Below are positions 17,395-26,019 of a stretch of 64,000 bases of DNA, piece after piece. The stretch is from Porphyromonadaceae bacterium UBA7176 (GTDB lineage Bacteria > Bacteroidota > Bacteroidia > Bacteroidales > Muribaculaceae). The notes under the pieces are model-generated. The model made no database searches. It was not told the DNA's origin and was given only the letters and a program-made list of their open reading frames with translations. Location of the stretch: positions 32,353 to 96,352 of the forward strand of contig DKVO01000033.1 in NCBI GenBank assembly GCA_002491245.1. Reading direction: 5' to 3'. Both the position numbers and the translations under genes were made by a program. Position 1 is the first letter of the stretch. Every line of letters starts with the position of its first letter.

Positions 17395-19560
17395 TTAGTA
17401 CACGAGTTTGAAGTCGTCGACTATCATCGTTGAGCCGGGACCACCGGTGTAGTAGTCGCCATAGCGGCTTGCGGCGCAGACTACCACGATATTTTCGGGA
17501 GTAACGCCCTCGCGGAGAGTCTCGATTGGTATCGTAATCTCGATAAGGTCGTTGCCGGGAGTAGCCGCGGAGAACAGATGCTCGCCGTATGCTATCACGT
17601 TGGCATTCTCTTTCTTCAAACTGTAGTTGGCGAGGTCGGCAGTACGCACCACCACAGGCCAGGTGTATTTTTGATATGTCACCGTTGAGCCGTCGAGAAG
17701 GGCGATGTAGATAAGACCTGTATCCATATCGCCTTTGTTTACACCCGACGGGGTGCCATTACCTACCTTGGTGATAGCTACGGGATTATATTTCACCCAT
17801 ACCTTAAGAGCCTTGGGCGAGCCTTTCGAGAAGTCGAACGGACGGCCCCAACCAAGTATACCTTTGGTAAGGTTTTCAGTTCCCTCGAAATGACCGGTAA
17901 AGAGGTTGCCGGCGGCAATCACACCCATTGCGCTCTGCGTGTTGAGTTTGGCTGCATAATTTCCGCTGTGTTTTGGCGACGATACAGCCGAAGTCAAGGT
18001 CTTTCCGGCAATCTTGCTACCCCAGTTGCCTGAATCCCAGAACATGGAAGCCATGTCGGGGCACAAGGTAGTAACCCCGTCGACAGTACCCCAAGTCTCC
18101 ATACCCGAGTTGGGCAGCTGCGGACCATCGAGGGTGGTGAATGTCATCACAGCACCGGTAAACTCTACTCCGGTTGTGGTGACGCAAGCGAGGGCGTATT
18201 CGTAGGTCGTAAAAGCTTCGAGACCATCGACAACGGCAGTCACCTCTGTTTCGGCAGGAATAGTGCCACGGCTTGCAGCAACAGCCTCCACAGTAGCCCA
18301 CTCACCGGTTCCGGCAGCGCGGTATTTGAACGACGCCGACGCTACTTCCTTGGTAGTCTTGCCCGGGAGAATAGCTCCATGCATGGTGATTGATGAACTT
18401 TCGACCTCGAGAGACTGCACGGGAGCGTCGCTCACGACAATCTGAAGTGTCGCTGTCGAAGTCTTACCCTTGATGTCGGTGGCGGTGATAGAGATAGGAT
18501 ATTCGCCATCCTCAAGGGCATCGAGGAACTTGTCCTGGAACACGACCTTCATCAGCGACTCGCCTGTTGCGGCATCGCTGCGATCTTCGAGCAAGATGCC
18601 TGCCTCATTGACGGCTGCCTTACCCTCGGCACTCTGATTAAGGAAGTCGAAATCGTCGCCGCCGAGGATAGCTATGCTCTCAAATGCCTTGCTTTTCAGC
18701 ACAAGGTTGCTCACCTTGGTGGCCGAAGAGACATAGACCGAACGCTGGCCGATAGTACCCTGCGAGCCCATGATGGGTTGGGTGATATCAAATCCATAGC
18801 CCTCGATTTTGGGAGCGGCCAATATCTCGATTTCGGTATCGACCTTTATCTCGGTATTGTCGACGATGATAGAGAACACAGCACCGCCGACCTCGTTGGT
18901 CACAGGAGTGTATTTTACCGTGAGGACATACTCTGTGGCCGGTTTGGCATTCTCAATCACACCGGAATATGTAAATTCGCTGCCGTCGATTTGCGTACCC
19001 TTGAGAGTGTATGTGAGGTTCTTGTCGGTAGAGGGCATCATGAAGTAGCCTTTCTGATCGGTGCGGCCCACAAACTCGAGGCTACCGCGGTCGTGACCCA
19101 CGGTCATGGTGAAACCGGAGAGGACATCCTCGAGTCCCTCGGCGTAAGTGACCGAAGCGACAACGTTGGCGACGGTACATTTCACCGCCACCTCGGTATT
19201 CTGACCCTTGGCTACATCAAACTCCTCGCGGCCTTTGAACCAACGCTTATCGAACGACGCAGACACCGAGTCGCCGGCCCAGGCCTCGGCCACATAATGG
19301 CCGGTGACGAGCTTGATGACCGACGGCATGTCGGCGAGTTTATCGTATTTTCTAACAAGACCTTTAGATCCCGAAATCCATACCATGCAATTGTCGGCAA
19401 GGTCGTCGGTGGCGCGCGACACCACCTCGACATCGGTATTTACTGTCGGGCGGACAGAAACCGAGCCTTCGCCCTCGGTGAGCAAGGTATCTTCCTGCGA
19501 GCAACTTGCCGCAAGAACCAGCACGGCAAAGCCGGCAAGGCTGTAATATATCTTTTTCAT
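17395..19560 (-). CDS. DUF4493 surface lipoprotein with C-terminal PCMD domain
   Basis: 721 residues. The lipobox LAASC gives Cys20, and the following SQED is the acidic type of sequence that directs Bacteroidota lipoproteins to the outside. The N-terminal DUF4493 region (about 25-230) carries the RATDD and KLADMPSVIKLVTGHYVAEAW motifs. A middle beta-sandwich (about 245-385) is shared with the two upstream paralogues. An FN3-like domain (about 390-490) is followed by a PCMD (putative carbohydrate metabolism) domain from PNSGMETWG (about 495) to the end. It is the last gene of the three-gene lipoprotein operon, 6 bases after its neighbour. Function unknown; glycan binding or adhesion is only a guess from the domain name. 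Confidence 0.82.
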   Translation of the reverse strand: MKKIYYSLAGFAVLVLAASCSQEDTLLTEGEGSVSVRPTVNTDVEVVSRATDDLADNCMVWISGSKGLVRKYDKLADMPSVIKLVTGHYVAEAWAGDSVSASFDKRWFKGREEFDVAKGQNTEVAVKCTVANVVASVTYAEGLEDVLSGFTMTVGHDRGSLEFVGRTDQKGYFMMPSTDKNLTYTLKGTQIDGSEFTYSGVIENAKPATEYVLTVKYTPVTNEVGGAVFSIIVDNTEIKVDTEIEILAAPKIEGYGFDITQPIMGSQGTIGQRSVYVSSATKVSNLVLKSKAFESIAILGGDDFDFLNQSAEGKAAVNEAGILLEDRSDAATGESLMKVVFQDKFLDALEDGEYPISITATDIKGKTSTATLQIVVSDAPVQSLEVESSSITMHGAILPGKTTKEVASASFKYRAAGTGEWATVEAVAASRGTIPAETEVTAVVDGLEAFTTYEYALACVTTTGVEFTGAVMTFTTLDGPQLPNSGMETWGTVDGVTTLCPDMASMFWDSGNWGSKIAGKTLTSAVSSPKHSGNYAAKLNTQSAMGVIAAGNLFTGHFEGTENLTKGILGWGRPFDFSKGSPKALKVWVKYNPVAITKVGNGTPSGVNKGDMDTGLIYIALLDGSTVTYQKYTWPVVVRTADLANYSLKKENANVIAYGEHLFSAATPGNDLIEITIPIETLREGVTPENIVVVCAASRYGDYYTGGPGSTMIVDDFKLVY

Positions 19561-19566
19561 TGTGGC

Positions 19567-20853
19567 TTAGTTTGCTGGCGAATTAAATTTAAGAACGAGT
19601 TCCTTGCTGTTTCCTTCGACATCTTCAGCCTTGACGATGAAGGTGTGGTCGCCGGGGAATGCAGACAAGGGCAGCATGAAATCTGTGATAGCGAACTCCA
19701 CTTTTTTGGCACCAATCACAGCTGCTCCGGTGGGGAAATTAAGACCACTTAGACCCTCCTCGAGATCACCGGGATAAGCGAGATCAAAGTTAGTATCGAG
19801 GCCGATATCCATGAGAGCGTCTTTGTTAAGAGTCTCCGATTTAATAGTTACATATAGATGGGCAAGTCCCTTGTCGCTAAGGATGTTTACTACAGCACCA
19901 CCGGTAAGAGTGCCGGGATTGTTCACTCCTTCAAGATCGATAGTCTCGCTCTTGAAATCAATCGGGTCGTTGCCGACCGGGGGATTGGGTTTGTCGGGGT
20001 CTTCCGGGCCGACGGGATCCTTGGGATCTTCCTGTCCGGGGCGGTCGCCGGGGATGATGTCGTCTTCGTAAGTCACGTTGCCGTCGATATCCTTATCGAT
20101 GACGCCGGCGTCGATACCGATGCCTCCGTTTTCAACACCACCTATCGGTTGGGGCGGTTTGGGGCCGTCTTTTGTTCTAAAAGTGATGGCACGGTGCTGT
20201 CCGGCAGCGATATCGGTGAAAGGGAAGTTCTCCTCTACCATCGTGCCACCCATAGTGCCTTTAAACTTCACCACCATAGTGTTTGAACCTTCGAGAGCCT
20301 GGAAATATCCGGCACGGGTCTCGTCTTTGGTGTAGACAAGCTCGCCCTCGTCGTTTGCCACGACGGTAAATGTGGCGTCGTCGGTGAGGAGAGCCTTGAG
20401 GTCGTCGGTAACGGTGATCGTTACCTTGATGTTGGAGAATTTGCAAGTGATTGGGTCGACCTGAGTAATCTTGCCGGCCTCGATCTTGAAGTTCTGCTTG
20501 CCGGTGAAGTAAGGTTTCTCCCACTCGGCCTTGCCAACTTTGTGCGACTCGGCCTCGACAGTATAGTCGCCGGCCGGAAGAGCTACAATCTCGGGCATTT
20601 CGCCGAAAGTCCAAGTCTTTACGGGAACATCGGTCTCACCCGATTTGTAGATTGCGATAAGATAGCCGGAGGTATCAATCCCGGCACGGCTCTGCTCGGT
20701 CTGGACGAGTTTCTCGGCATCGTCGTTGTCGATATTCATGGTGCTGAGGTCGGCTTTGCCTTCGGCATCGACCGGTGGCTGCCAAGCGCCGTCGCACGAT
20801 GTCAGGACCACCGCAGCCGCCACACACGCATATGTCAATATATTGGTTTTCAT
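19567..20853 (-). CDS. DUF4493 lipoprotein, short paralogue without PCMD
   Basis: 428 residues, lipobox VLTSC with Cys20. A DUF4493 region (about 40-225) shows the family motif LPAGDYTVEAESHKVG and WEKPYFTGKQNF. It is followed by a Pro/Asp-rich linker (about 235-295, repeated DP, PEDPDKP) and one beta-sandwich (about 300-428) homologous to the middle domain of the two neighbours. It lacks the C-terminal PCMD domain. It lies 23 bases after the 835-residue paralogue and 6 bases before the 721-residue one, so it is the middle gene of an operon. Role unknown. Confidence 0.8.
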   Translation of the reverse strand: MKTNILTYACVAAAVVLTSCDGAWQPPVDAEGKADLSTMNIDNDDAEKLVQTEQSRAGIDTSGYLIAIYKSGETDVPVKTWTFGEMPEIVALPAGDYTVEAESHKVGKAEWEKPYFTGKQNFKIEAGKITQVDPITCKFSNIKVTITVTDDLKALLTDDATFTVVANDEGELVYTKDETRAGYFQALEGSNTMVVKFKGTMGGTMVEENFPFTDIAAGQHRAITFRTKDGPKPPQPIGGVENGGIGIDAGVIDKDIDGNVTYEDDIIPGDRPGQEDPKDPVGPEDPDKPNPPVGNDPIDFKSETIDLEGVNNPGTLTGGAVVNILSDKGLAHLYVTIKSETLNKDALMDIGLDTNFDLAYPGDLEEGLSGLNFPTGAAVIGAKKVEFAITDFMLPLSAFPGDHTFIVKAEDVEGNSKELVLKFNSPAN

Positions 20854-20876
20854 CTTAGAATGAATTGTTAAATTGA

Positions 20877-23384
20877 TTAATAGACAAGCTTCAAGTCATC
20901 AACAAACAGCTCAGAACCGGTAAAGCGGCCGTTGCTCAGATTTGTAGCCTTAGGCGCTGAAAGATTGTCGTTGCTTGTGGTCAGACAGTCGGGATTGTTG
21001 CTCGACTTGAACACAACATAAATTTTAGAAGCCTTACCCGGCCTATCGGTATAGACCAAATCGACGGTCTCGGGCTTGTAATCAGCCGATGCCGTGAGAT
21101 TTTTCTCAGCTGTTGCAATAGTATTCCCGGCGTTGTCGGTAAGCCAAATTTTTACATATCCATAGTCAGCGCTATTCTTAACACAGTAGTAGTAATAGAA
21201 TTGCAGAGACTTCGGACGGGAAGCAAACCCATATCCGGAATAGTTGGCAGACTTTGTGTCAGGATTATACGATCCGAGATAAAGCTCTCCAGCAGTAATT
21301 TCTTTACTCTTGGAAGTACTTGTCGCACTATTATCACCCCAACCGACAGTTGATATCACCGCGGCATAGTTTCCGGAATGGGCTATTTCCTTATTTGCCG
21401 AGCCGTTTCTCACATCACGATCTTCAAAGCCAGAACCCGTGGGCCGAGTACCGGAGAACGCACAATAAGAAGCTGATTCCTTGTTGGCAATACCAATAAA
21501 CTCTGTTCGTTTTGCGCCTTTGGATGTTGTGAGGGCGTTTAAAGTACCCCAGACAGTATTATTTCTATCTTGTCCGGGATAGTCTATCCACCAGTAGTCG
21601 GACTTTCTACCCTCGGGGAATTCGCGGTCCCACAACTCCATATCAGAATTGGGGAGCTGGGCGGCGGCTTCGGTGTTGAGGGTTATGGCGCGGCTTGATG
21701 AGCCGTTGATTGTCACTTTGACTTTGTTGGCGGCACCGGGGGTGAGGCCATCGATGTCGAAATAGCCCCCCTTGTCGGTTGATGCAACTTGCCTGAACTC
21801 ACTGTCGTCCGGACCTTTGACAAAAAATTTGGCGGCACTCAGGTCGGGAGTTGAGCCGTCGGTGCCTGCCACGGTTACGTAGGCATGGGTGGCATAAGTG
21901 TCGTTTTCGTTGCCAAGAACCTCGAAATTAGCAAAATCGATGATGCACTTGCTTGTGACACCTCCGCAGCTTGCCGAGAGTTCGAGAGCGGTTTCGATCA
22001 CCGGTGTGGTGATTGTGACGATATAGCTGTTCAAGGCGCGACCTGCGGCCTGCACGTCGATGATATCGAGTTTGCGCGATGTGCCGCTGGCAGCGTTGGT
22101 GTAGGAGAAGACAACTTTTTCGCGTACCTGCTCGGCGCTTCCGTTGAAGTCAAGGTTCACGCGGAGGTTCTCGCCCGGCTCGAAGTCATCGAGCTTGGAG
22201 AGCATCAGGTTGGGAGCTTCACTGGTGACTGTGAGCGTCATCGGTTCGCCGACGCGGTTGAGTTTGTCGGTGACGGTGACGGTGAATGTGCTCACGGGAT
22301 TGTTGGCATCGGCCATGATGTGAGCGAGGACATCAGAGAAATCGATGATAGCCATCTGGTCGGGTTTGTTCCACAAACCTATGGCTTTGAGGCCGAGAGC
22401 GGTAAGACGCGAGTCTTCATTGCCGAGGAGTTCGACATCGGCCGGCCAACCCTGAGCCAGAAGCGAGGCCGACTCAGTGTGGAGGGCGACACTCTTGAGT
22501 CCAGCCATAGCCACGAGGCTCATTTTCGGCTTGGCGTCGGAACCGAAACCGGCGATGAAGTAGACAGGATTTGCGGGGTCGAAACCGTCGGCAGTCACCT
22601 CGGGAGCCTGAGAGGATAGAAGTTTATCGTCGAGGCTGATCTCAACAATCTCGGTTGCGAGGTTTTCGTCGAAAGTGACGGTGAGGACAGAACCTCCGAC
22701 TTCGCCGTTGTTGACATCGGCTTTGATGTGGTAGTGGTATTTAGCCTCGGCTTTAACGGTAGCTACATTGAAAGTGGCTTCTTTACCGGCCGGGGTGGTG
22801 ACCTTGACTTTTACGGTCACATCGCCCGGGGCGACATATACGGGGCGCAGCTCATCGGCAGCGACAGCAAAGGTGTTGCCGGCCGCAGTGGTGTACTCGG
22901 CGCTGTAGGCCTGCATGAAATCTTTGAAAGCTTCGGTGTATTCGATTGAAAACATCGCTTTCGAAAGTGTTGCAGTGAGGGCAACATTGGTTGTGCGGCC
23001 GTCGGCCACACTTATGTTGGTCGAACCGGAGAATGCCGGAGCTTCGAACCCTTCCACGGCGGCGTCGCCATAGAAAGCCTCGACGGTGTAGTCGCCGACA
23101 GTGAACGCCTGTCCGGAAGCGAAATCGGCCAGTTTGTCCCACGTTTTCTGATAGGAGCCGTCGGCCTTAGTTATGCGCAACGACAGCATATCCTTGGTAA
23201 TGTCGCCGTACTCGGCACGCGACAATGGCTCAGACGAGCGCGAAGTCACCGCCTCAGTGTCGACATCGACCGCCGGATTGATGCATCCCTTGCCACTTCC
23301 GTAACCGCCCATTTCGTCGGAACAGCTTGAAAGCGCGGCAATAGCGATAGCACCAAATCCCATCATGACAGTCTTTTTCATCAT
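20877..23384 (-). CDS. DUF4493 surface lipoprotein with PCMD domain, first gene of operon
   Basis: 835 residues with lipobox LSSC followed by acidic SDE. The domain order is DUF4493 (about 40-245), the shared middle beta-sandwich (about 250-390), a second sandwich (about 390-490), a carboxypeptidase-regulatory-like domain (about 495-570, GGYFDIDGLTPGA), and a PCMD domain from LPNSDMELWD (about 575) to the end. Either of two adjacent ATGs (23384 or 23381) can start it. The consensus promoter at 23468-23499 makes it the first gene of the operon. Surface-exposed by inference from the lipobox context; ligand unknown. Confidence 0.82.
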   Translation of the reverse strand: MMKKTVMMGFGAIAIAALSSCSDEMGGYGSGKGCINPAVDVDTEAVTSRSSEPLSRAEYGDITKDMLSLRITKADGSYQKTWDKLADFASGQAFTVGDYTVEAFYGDAAVEGFEAPAFSGSTNISVADGRTTNVALTATLSKAMFSIEYTEAFKDFMQAYSAEYTTAAGNTFAVAADELRPVYVAPGDVTVKVKVTTPAGKEATFNVATVKAEAKYHYHIKADVNNGEVGGSVLTVTFDENLATEIVEISLDDKLLSSQAPEVTADGFDPANPVYFIAGFGSDAKPKMSLVAMAGLKSVALHTESASLLAQGWPADVELLGNEDSRLTALGLKAIGLWNKPDQMAIIDFSDVLAHIMADANNPVSTFTVTVTDKLNRVGEPMTLTVTSEAPNLMLSKLDDFEPGENLRVNLDFNGSAEQVREKVVFSYTNAASGTSRKLDIIDVQAAGRALNSYIVTITTPVIETALELSASCGGVTSKCIIDFANFEVLGNENDTYATHAYVTVAGTDGSTPDLSAAKFFVKGPDDSEFRQVASTDKGGYFDIDGLTPGAANKVKVTINGSSSRAITLNTEAAAQLPNSDMELWDREFPEGRKSDYWWIDYPGQDRNNTVWGTLNALTTSKGAKRTEFIGIANKESASYCAFSGTRPTGSGFEDRDVRNGSANKEIAHSGNYAAVISTVGWGDNSATSTSKSKEITAGELYLGSYNPDTKSANYSGYGFASRPKSLQFYYYYCVKNSADYGYVKIWLTDNAGNTIATAEKNLTASADYKPETVDLVYTDRPGKASKIYVVFKSSNNPDCLTTSNDNLSAPKATNLSNGRFTGSELFVDDLKLVY

Positions 23385-23467
23385 GTAATTGGATATTGAG
23401 AGTTAGTAAATTCTTTTTCCATGTGCAAGTGTATGTTGCACCTATTTTTTCTATTAAAAAATATCGA

Positions 23468-23499
23468 CAAAAGTACGATTTTTTTCGTTGTCAGCCAAA
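23468..23499 (-). promoter_or_regulatory. Promoter of the DUF4493 lipoprotein operon
   Basis: Minus-strand TACTTTTG (23468-23475) and TTTG (23496-23499), spacer 20 bp. It leaves a leader of about 75-80 bases before the ATG at 23384. Confidence 0.75.
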
Positions 23500-23651
23500 A
23501 ATTTCTGCCATATTGGCCAATAAATTGGCTTTTAGCCAAACGATTTGTAAAAATCGCGACTACAAAAATCAACAGAGTTGCAAAAGCACGGATATATCCG
23601 GGGCGTGGCGCTGTAATTTTGCAATACAATAAACTAATTATCGGTACTTAT

Positions 23652-23855
23652 ATGGAACAGACAGACCCACCACAGCGCAAAAATGTACAGCTACGATGCG
23701 CGGTAGCAATGAGTGCCGTCGGCGCAGCCCTTCTCACAGCCGGGTTTATAGTGTCGCCGACGGGTGTGATCGATCCATCGGTTCTTGTAGCGTTCGGCGA
23801 GACCCTGACTTTCGCCGGTGCTCTCTTCGGTATAGATTACAAGTATAGGAAATGA
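23652..23855 (+). CDS. Small two-helix membrane protein, unknown function
   Basis: 67 residues starting MEQTDPPQRKNVQ. Two hydrophobic segments (about 15-33 and 43-60) are separated by a short SPTGVIDPS turn, with a basic C-terminus (DYKYRK). The shape recalls small holin-like or phage-associated membrane proteins, but no amidase, HU or other phage gene is nearby. The reading frame is open upstream to 23421, but the ATG at 23652 follows a -7-like TAATTTTG (23614-23621), so I start here. It is divergent from the DUF4493 operon. Confidence 0.55.
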   Translation: MEQTDPPQRKNVQLRCAVAMSAVGAALLTAGFIVSPTGVIDPSVLVAFGETLTFAGALFGIDYKYRK

Positions 23856-23870
23856 GGTTGCCGGGGAGAG

Positions 23871-24055
23871 GCACGCGCTTCGCGGTGCTTTTGCTGTGGC
23901 GAGGCATGACCACGCATGTCGCTTCGCTCCATACGTGGTTAACCGAGGAGTCTCCGCTTTGCGGAGGCTTGGACTGGGCCTTGGGCACGACGCGGAGCGT
24001 CGCGCTCCTATCGATGCTTTCCGCGATGATATGGGGTGAAAATGCGGAGCATTTT
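23871..24055. repeat. Cluster of five hairpins between genes
   Basis: Five inverted repeats follow one another: 23871-23888; 23909-23939 (10-bp arms ACCACGCATG/CATACGTGGT with one wobble); 23952-23966 (CTCCGC/GCGGAG); 23994-24008 (GGAGCG/CGCTCC); and 24039-24055 (AAAATGC/GCATTTT). The region is GC-richer than usual spacers and separates the small membrane protein from the convergent S41 gene. An ORF of 79 codons across it looks like an accident of the repeats. Confidence 0.7.
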
Positions 24056-24077
24056 CTTCCTATGTCAGCTATAGAGC

Positions 24078-25154
24078 CTATGGGAGAGTGAGGGGGACGG
24101 TGGTGGCTTTTTTGTTCTCTTCGGCGTGGCGGACGATGGCGTCAATGGCGAAGTCGAGAATGGTGTCGTGTCCGTCGAGGGCAGCCTTGGGGTCCATGTC
24201 GATTTTACCTCCGGGGGAGGGTTCGATACCGTTTTCGGTGAGGTTCATATCGGCGTCGTAGACAGGCGATGCGGAAAAGCGTACAGCCCAGCCTATCGGC
24301 ATCTCGGAGGAGAAGGGCATACCGGAGCCTCCACCGGTGGTATCGCCCACGACGGCGACCTGTGGCAGCGGTTTCATGACTTGCACGAAGTTGTTGGCGG
24401 CGCTGAATGTGGAGCGGTTTGTGAGTATTATGACCGGTTTGAGCCACAGCACACCCAGGGCCGGGTCGTAATAGTATGGGTAGGGCTCGGAGAAGTCATC
24501 GTGACCGGGGCCGTCCTTATGACTGATGTATCCGGCCAGGATGCGGCTATCGATAAAATGTGATACGAGGTCTTCGACAGCTGTCATGTCGCCGCCACCG
24601 TTGTCGCGGATATCGATAATCATGCCGTCGGCTTCTTTCATCGAGAGCATCATGTCGTTGACAAAAGCATGGCCTACTCCGGCGGCAAATGACGAGTAAC
24701 GAACATAGGCTACATTGCTGTCCTGAAGGAGTTTGTAGGACATCGCTCCGGATGTAGTGTAGTCGAAGCCCAAATAAGATTGCTGGATAAGGCGCCAGTT
24801 GAAGTTCTGCGGATAAGCACTCCACCAATCTCGGTAGTATGAAACGGCGAACCATGAAGATAGGTTCGTGTGCCCGTCGCGCAACTCGGCAAGCATATCG
24901 GCGCAGAGGTCGAAGAACTCTTTGAGCTCCATGTCGGGTTTGATTTTAGCGCGGTATTCGGCCCCGACAGCATCCCAGTCGACGCCTTTTTCATCGAAGA
25001 AACAATAATGGCGGTCGAGGGTTGTCCAAAGGGCATCGAAGTTGCCGTAGTAATCGTTGTCGAAGCTATCGAGTGAGTGACATGCCGGCAAGCCTGCACC
25101 CAAGGGCAAGGCAAGGGCCACCAACAGTAAAATTTTATGGAGTATCTTCATCAT
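24078..25154 (-). CDS. S41-family (C-terminal processing) peptidase lipoprotein
   Basis: 358 residues from the ATG at 25154 (MMKILHKILLLV). The hydrophobic leader ends in a lipobox, LPAC, so this is an envelope lipoprotein. An N-terminal helical bundle (DALWTTLDRHYCFFDEKGVDW) precedes the S41 protease core: DGMIIDIRDNGGGDM at about 195, the nucleophile Ser251 in NRSTFSAANNF, and GDTTGGGSGMP at about 283. No PDZ domain is evident, as in many Bacteroidota S41 relatives. It is last in an operon with the topoisomerase and DUF3316 genes; the preceding stop is 13 bases upstream. Confidence 0.85.
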   Translation of the reverse strand: MMKILHKILLLVALALPLGAGLPACHSLDSFDNDYYGNFDALWTTLDRHYCFFDEKGVDWDAVGAEYRAKIKPDMELKEFFDLCADMLAELRDGHTNLSSWFAVSYYRDWWSAYPQNFNWRLIQQSYLGFDYTTSGAMSYKLLQDSNVAYVRYSSFAAGVGHAFVNDMMLSMKEADGMIIDIRDNGGGDMTAVEDLVSHFIDSRILAGYISHKDGPGHDDFSEPYPYYYDPALGVLWLKPVIILTNRSTFSAANNFVQVMKPLPQVAVVGDTTGGGSGMPFSSEMPIGWAVRFSASPVYDADMNLTENGIEPSPGGKIDMDPKAALDGHDTILDFAIDAIVRHAEENKKATTVPLTLP

Positions 25155-25167
25155 GGGCATATCAAAA

Positions 25168-26019
25168 TCAATACAATGCACTGACATACCGGGCGTTGAC
25201 ATCGGGTTTGCGCGATGGACTCAACGAAATCCACTCAGATGCGATACCTACAACAGCTGTGTGAGCGATATGCCGGCCGACTATGCCGTTTGCCTTGGTG
25301 GAGGTTATTCCGCAACGGTAGCCGAGCCTGAGGATGGTGCGCCCGAGGGCGATGTCGGCAGTGAGGAGGTTGTTGAGTCTGAAATAGTTGCCGGGCCAGG
25401 CACCGTGGACGAGCCCCTTGTGGTTGCCAAGATATATCTCGAAATACAGCTCGCCATACTCCGGGGCGAAAAATATGCCGGTGAGTGGCATCTCTGCCAA
25501 GTAGCGCAGGGTGAGAGGCCGACCTTTGAGCGAAGTGTGGTAGACGGCTGCAGCTGTGATGCCTATATTCCATGCGGCTTTTGCTGCGACGGGATTGTTG
25601 CCGTTACGGGAAGCGTAGAGCACACCTACCTCGGCAGAAGTGTATCCGCCACCATAGAGAGACCATGCGCCGAAGTTACGGCGATATGACATGCTCCATC
25701 CGAGAGAAAGGTCGAGGTCCCACATGGAGGCGTTGCGCGCCGGGTTGTTGTAAGTCCGAGCACCATCGAGGCGTCCCGACAGGCGCATCACCCACCGGTC
25801 GGGGTCGAAGCGCATGGCCTGCATACGCTCGTAGGACAAGGCCAATGCCAAACCGGAGTAGCGCAGGGGCGACAGATATGTCTGAGCGATATGTGCAGAA
25901 CCAGCCTCGAGACTGTAGACGGATACGACAGGACGCTCGACCACGACGGAGTCGGGCTCCGCAGCCTTGGCGGCGAAGACCACCGCTATGGCTGCGATGA
26001 TATTAAGAATCTTTTTCAT
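25168..26019 (-). CDS. DUF3316 family exported protein
   Basis: 283 residues from the ATG at 26019 (MKKILNIIAAIAVVFAAKA, signal peptide). The body is a run of amphipathic beta strands with aromatic ends (MWDLDLSLGWSMSYRRNFGAWSLYGGGY) ending in a terminal Tyr, consistent with a small outer-membrane beta-barrel. It fits the DUF3316 family of Bacteroidales, function unknown. The start overlaps the end of the topoisomerase gene by 17 bases, so translation is probably coupled; the upstream extension of the frame lies inside that gene and was rejected. Confidence 0.7.
   Translation of the reverse strand: MKKILNIIAAIAVVFAAKAAEPDSVVVERPVVSVYSLEAGSAHIAQTYLSPLRYSGLALALSYERMQAMRFDPDRWVMRLSGRLDGARTYNNPARNASMWDLDLSLGWSMSYRRNFGAWSLYGGGYTSAEVGVLYASRNGNNPVAAKAAWNIGITAAAVYHTSLKGRPLTLRYLAEMPLTGIFFAPEYGELYFEIYLGNHKGLVHGAWPGNYFRLNNLLTADIALGRTILRLGYRCGITSTKANGIVGRHIAHTAVVGIASEWISLSPSRKPDVNARYVSALY

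Noticed and set aside
23652..24077. Prophage remnant
   Set aside because: Only one small membrane protein has a phage-like look; no integrase, amidase, structural gene or attachment repeat is present.
23852..24091. Plus-strand ORF of 79 codons after the small membrane protein
   Set aside because: It runs through the five hairpins; the repeats explain the open frame and no family-like features are present.
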